Source: UKL13-3 sp943369665
GTDB lineage: Bacteria > Bacteroidota > Bacteroidia > UKL13-3
Assembly: GCA_943369665.1 (NCBI GenBank)
Contig: CALRNX020000012.1
Coordinates: 1-64,000 of the forward strand
DNA length: 64,000 bases
Direction of reading: 5' to 3'
Positions 60,897 to 64,000 of the stretch are shown in pieces. The position numbers and the translations under genes were made by a program. Within the stretch, counting starts at the first letter, position 1. Each line of letters begins with the position of its first letter. The notes beneath the pieces were generated by a model, which saw only the letters and a program-made list of their open reading frames with translations, ran no database searches and had not been told where the DNA came from.

Positions 60897-61586
60897 ATGA
60901 TAGACGGAAAAGAATTTAGAAAATATGCTGTGAAACATCACGGAATAAGCAGCATGAAAGTAGATACTTATATTGAAAGTACTGTGCAGGATATGACCCG
61001 CACAGTGATCGAAGAGCGACCGATGAATTTTAGAGAGATTGACGTATTCTCGCGGTTAATGGCCGACAGGATTATCTTTCTTGGAATGCCGATTGATGAT
61101 TACGTAGCGAATATTATTCAGGCGCAACTTTTGTTTTTGGATTCACAGGACGCTCGCAGAGATATTCAAATGTATATTAATTCTCCGGGAGGTTCGGTAT
61201 ATGCCGGCTTAGGTATTTATGATACCATGCAATGGGTAAATCCGGATGTAGCGACTATTTGTACAGGATTGGCAGCATCAATGGGTGCCGTATTATTATG
61301 TGCAGGTGCTGCGGGAAAACGTACAGCATTGCGCCATGCACGAGTGATGATCCATCAACCATTGGGTGGAGCGCAAGGACAAGCTTCGGATATCGAAATT
61401 ACAGCTCGTGAAATTCAAAAATTGAAAAGCGAATTGTATACAATTATCTCTTCGCACTCTGGTCAGTCGTTTGAGAAAGTGCAAGCAGACAGTGACAGGG
61501 ATTATTGGATGATTGCACAAGAAGCAAAAGAATACGGAATGATTGATGACGTATTGATTAAAAATAAACCGACAGACAAAAAATAA
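60897..61586 (+). CDS. clpP: ATP-dependent Clp protease proteolytic subunit
   Basis: This 229-residue serine protease has the nucleophile segment TGLAASMGAVLLCAGAAGKR (Ser about residue 127), the histidine segment RHARVMIHQP and the C-terminal DRDYWM aspartate region. It forms the ClpP barrel that degrades unfolded and tagged proteins. It overlaps clpX by one base (TAATGG), giving a clpPX operon. Confidence 0.97.
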   Translation: MIDGKEFRKYAVKHHGISSMKVDTYIESTVQDMTRTVIEERPMNFREIDVFSRLMADRIIFLGMPIDDYVANIIQAQLLFLDSQDARRDIQMYINSPGGSVYAGLGIYDTMQWVNPDVATICTGLAASMGAVLLCAGAAGKRTALRHARVMIHQPLGGAQGQASDIEITAREIQKLKSELYTIISSHSGQSFEKVQADSDRDYWMIAQEAKEYGMIDDVLIKNKPTDKK

Positions 61587-62830
61587 TGGCAAAAGGGGTG
61601 AAGGACGATAAGTGTTCGTTTTGTGGCAGAAGTAAAGACGAAACGGAATTTCTCATATCAGGGATCAGTGGATATATATGCGACCAATGCGTGGATCAGG
61701 CATTCAAATTGGTACATGAAGATTTGCGCAAAGAAAAGGATACACTCATTCCTTCTTCGGAAATAAATGTGCTGAAACCTGCCGAAATTAAAAGCCATTT
61801 GGATGAATACGTCATAGGACAGGACGAGGCGAAAAAGGTTTTGGCAGTGGCGGTTTACAATCATTTTAAACGTATTCGCTTTAAGGATACCGTGAATGAT
61901 GTAGAGTTGGAAAAGTCAAATATTTTGATGGTGGGAGAAACAGGAACCGGAAAAACACTTTTGGCTAAGACACTTGCCAAAATATTAAAGGTTCCGTTTT
62001 GTATTGCCGATGCCACTGTATTAACAGAAGCCGGATATGTGGGAGAAGACGTGGAAAGTATTTTGTCTCGCTTACTGCAGGCTGCAGATTATAATGTAGC
62101 GGCAGCTGAACGCGGAATTGTGTATGTGGATGAAATTGATAAAATAAGCCGCAAAAGCGATAATCCAAGTATCACCCGTGATGTGAGTGGAGAAGGGGTG
62201 CAACAAGCATTGCTCAAAATATTGGAAGGAACCGTTGCAAGTGTGCCGCCACAAGGAGGCCGCAAGCATCCCGAACAAAAAATGGTACAGATCAATACCG
62301 AAAATATATTGTTTATCTGCGGAGGAGCATTTGAAGGAATCGATAAAATGATCGCCCGCAGGTTGCAAACTCAAGCAATCGGATTTAATTCAGCCGGTTT
62401 GGATATTGATACTTCTGATGAGGCAAATTATTTGCAGTATGTTTCACCGGCAGATTTGCGCACCTATGGTTTGATTCCCGAAATAATTGGTCGTATGCCT
62501 GTATTGTGTCATTTGAATCCGTTGGACAAAGATGCATTGCGGAATATCCTCACCGAACCTAAAAATGCATTGATCAAACAGTATATCAAATTATTCGATT
62601 TAGAAGGCATAAAGCTGACCATTGATGACGAAGTGATTGATTTAATTGTAGACAAAGCTTTTGAATTTAAACTCGGAGCCCGCGGATTGCGTAGCATTTG
62701 TGAGGCTGTTATGATGGATTATATGTATGATATGCCCTCACAGGAAGAGGTAAAACAATTGCATGTAACATTAAATGAAGCAAATATTCGTATTGAACAA
62801 TTGCGATTGAAGAGTTTGAAGGCAGCTTAG
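61586..62830 (+). CDS. clpX: ATP-dependent Clp protease ATP-binding subunit ClpX
   Basis: This 414-residue AAA+ unfoldase has an N-terminal C4 zinc finger (CSFCGRS and CDQC: C10, C13, C32, C35), Walker A GETGTGKT, Walker B VYVDEIDKI and the sensor/arginine regions AGARGLRSICE. The ClpP-contacting loop is visible as LIPEIIGRMPV (IGF-like region). It unfolds substrates into ClpP. Confidence 0.98.
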   Translation: MAKGVKDDKCSFCGRSKDETEFLISGISGYICDQCVDQAFKLVHEDLRKEKDTLIPSSEINVLKPAEIKSHLDEYVIGQDEAKKVLAVAVYNHFKRIRFKDTVNDVELEKSNILMVGETGTGKTLLAKTLAKILKVPFCIADATVLTEAGYVGEDVESILSRLLQAADYNVAAAERGIVYVDEIDKISRKSDNPSITRDVSGEGVQQALLKILEGTVASVPPQGGRKHPEQKMVQINTENILFICGGAFEGIDKMIARRLQTQAIGFNSAGLDIDTSDEANYLQYVSPADLRTYGLIPEIIGRMPVLCHLNPLDKDALRNILTEPKNALIKQYIKLFDLEGIKLTIDDEVIDLIVDKAFEFKLGARGLRSICEAVMMDYMYDMPSQEEVKQLHVTLNEANIRIEQLRLKSLKAA

Positions 62831-62852
62831 GTTTCAGCCAAAATAATTTACC

Positions 62853-62883
62853 AAAACGCATACATTCGTGTATGCGTTTTTTT
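62853..62883 (+). terminator. Rho-independent terminator after clpX that contains the next start codon
   Basis: AAAACGCATACA and TGTATGCGTTTT form a perfect 12-bp stem around TTCG, followed by more Ts. The ATG (62872-62874) of the downstream esterase lies in the 3' arm. Confidence 0.85.
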
Positions 62884-64000
62884 ATTGTCTTTTTCGCGCT
62901 AAATGTATTGTGTGCCCATGCCCAGGTAACCGTTCAAATCACCTCGTTGCCGGGCACTACACCACCCAATCCTGTTTTGTTCATTGCAGGATCGTTTAAT
63001 CAGTGGAATCCGGCCGATTCTGCTTTTATGTTTACCAAAGCAGGCCCCAATTATGAAGTTGTATTACCACCCCAAAATGGAGTCGTGAAGTTTAAAGTAA
63101 CAAGGGGTAGCTGGCAAACTTGTGAAGGCACTGTCAATGGTGGACAAATAGCAGATCGAAGTTTTACGTATACACAAGGTTTGATAATGCCGATCCAAAT
63201 TGCAGGATGGGAGGCAACCCCGAGTACCGCCTCCACGGCATTGCCAAATGTGAAAGTAGTGAGTGATGTTTTTTTTATTCCACAGCTCAATCGAACGCGT
63301 AAGGTTTCAATTTATTTGCCCAACAATTATGATAGCAATTCAACGGAAAGATATCCTGTATTGTATATGCACGATGGACAAAATCTGTTTGATGAGGCAT
63401 CTTCTTTTTCAGGCGAATGGGGAGTAGATGAAACGCTAAGTGCCAGGGAAAAATCCGGTCGTAAATCTTGTATCGTTGTAGCCATTGACAATGGAGGTGT
63501 GAGTAGGTTGGAGGAATATGCTGCTTTTGCAAATCCTCAATATGGCGGTGGTCGGGGTGAACCGTATGTTTCGTTTTTGGTAAACACCCTGAAGCCTTTT
63601 ATTGATTCGGCATACCGGACCTTGCCGCAACGAGATTTTACGGCTATTGCCGGCAGTTCGATGGGAGGTTTGATCTCCATGTATGCTGCCATTGCGTACC
63701 CGGAAGTGTATAGCAAAGTCGGACTGTTTTCGCCTTCTTTTTGGTTTAGCGATTCATTGTTTACATATGTGGCATCGAAACCTAAAACGGCAGACACCCG
63801 ATTTTACATTGTTGCCGGAATAAATGAAAGTGAAACGATGGTGAGGTACATCGACAGCATGATCGTATTGCTTAATGCAAATGGGCATTCAAATGCGCAT
63901 ATCCTTAAATCTTTGAAAGCAGATGGTGCGCATCGCGAATGGTTTTGGAAACGCGAGTTTGGTCCATGTTATGATTGGCTTTTCAGTGATTGGAATACGG
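62872..64000 (+). CDS. Secreted esterase (esterase D/IroE-like alpha/beta hydrolase), partial
   Basis: The frame runs off the window at 64000 (at least 376 residues). After a signal peptide (FFIVFFALNVLCAHAQ) there is a CBM48/starch-binding-like domain (FIAGSFNQWNPADSAF), then an esterase domain. That domain has RYPVLYMHDGQNLFD, the nucleophile elbow AGSSMGGLIS (Ser near residue 263) and a likely catalytic His in GAHREWFW. It resembles putative esterase PF00756 enzymes acting on esters of sugars or siderophores. Confidence 0.85.
   Translation, partial: MRFFIVFFALNVLCAHAQVTVQITSLPGTTPPNPVLFIAGSFNQWNPADSAFMFTKAGPNYEVVLPPQNGVVKFKVTRGSWQTCEGTVNGGQIADRSFTYTQGLIMPIQIAGWEATPSTASTALPNVKVVSDVFFIPQLNRTRKVSIYLPNNYDSNSTERYPVLYMHDGQNLFDEASSFSGEWGVDETLSAREKSGRKSCIVVAIDNGGVSRLEEYAAFANPQYGGGRGEPYVSFLVNTLKPFIDSAYRTLPQRDFTAIAGSSMGGLISMYAAIAYPEVYSKVGLFSPSFWFSDSLFTYVASKPKTADTRFYIVAGINESETMVRYIDSMIVLLNANGHSNAHILKSLKADGAHREWFWKREFGPCYDWLFSDWNT

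Overview
The window comes from a Bacteroidota (Bacteroidetes) chromosome. The evidence is a complete type IX secretion (T9SS) / gliding core operon (porP/sprF-like, gldK, gldL, gldM, gldN), a PorT-like protein next to ubiE, a T9SS type A C-terminal sorting domain, DUF4271 and DUF4421 families, promoters of the TTG-N19-TAnnTTTG type, and no clear Shine-Dalgarno sequences. I cannot name the genus.

Layout. Positions 1-5612 (minus) hold the 5' part of a giant secreted adhesin with tandem Ig-like repeats. Positions 5930-25408 are core genome: M23 peptidase, Bcp peroxiredoxin, cardiolipin-synthase-like PLD enzyme, DUF4421 protein, LpdA, CPA2 antiporter, cyclophilin, SerS, a T9SS cargo protein, EamA transporter, LptF/LptG-type permease, Tgt, PorT-like protein, UbiE/MenG and EngB. 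Positions 50065-64000 are core again: HemW, an Omp85 protein, a DUF4271 protein, HemD, the T9SS operon, ClpP, ClpX and a partial esterase.

Between engB and hemW (about 25.45-50.03 kb) lies the main discovery: an integron-like gene-cassette array of about 26 cassettes, all on the plus strand. They are separated by about 25 attC-like sites, most of which have about 118 nt between the two cores. Each site has a YYYAAC-type core, two imperfectly complementary arms, a conserved central loop and a GTTRRRY-type core. In most cassettes the first ~9-10 bases (GTTA...) are the reverse complement of the last core of the same cassette, which is the signature of cassettes that once circularised through their own attC site. 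No integron integrase is encoded in the window, so here it is a cluster of attC sites lacking an integrase (CALIN), or a sedentary array served by an integrase elsewhere. A 77-bp element sits at the left edge and replaces the right arm of three internal sites. An IS110-family element is inserted exactly in one attC core.

The cassettes carry mostly small lipoproteins and secreted proteins of unknown function, plus a nucleotidyltransferase-like/DUF262 pair, an SseB-like protein with an unknown partner, DUF4240, WapI-like and DUF4279 proteins, two TonB-C-terminal-domain proteins, a GNAT-like protein with a 54-aa partner, and an HExxH metalloprotease. This resembles a store of defence, immunity and envelope functions. 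All functional statements come from reading motifs by eye; no database search was run.
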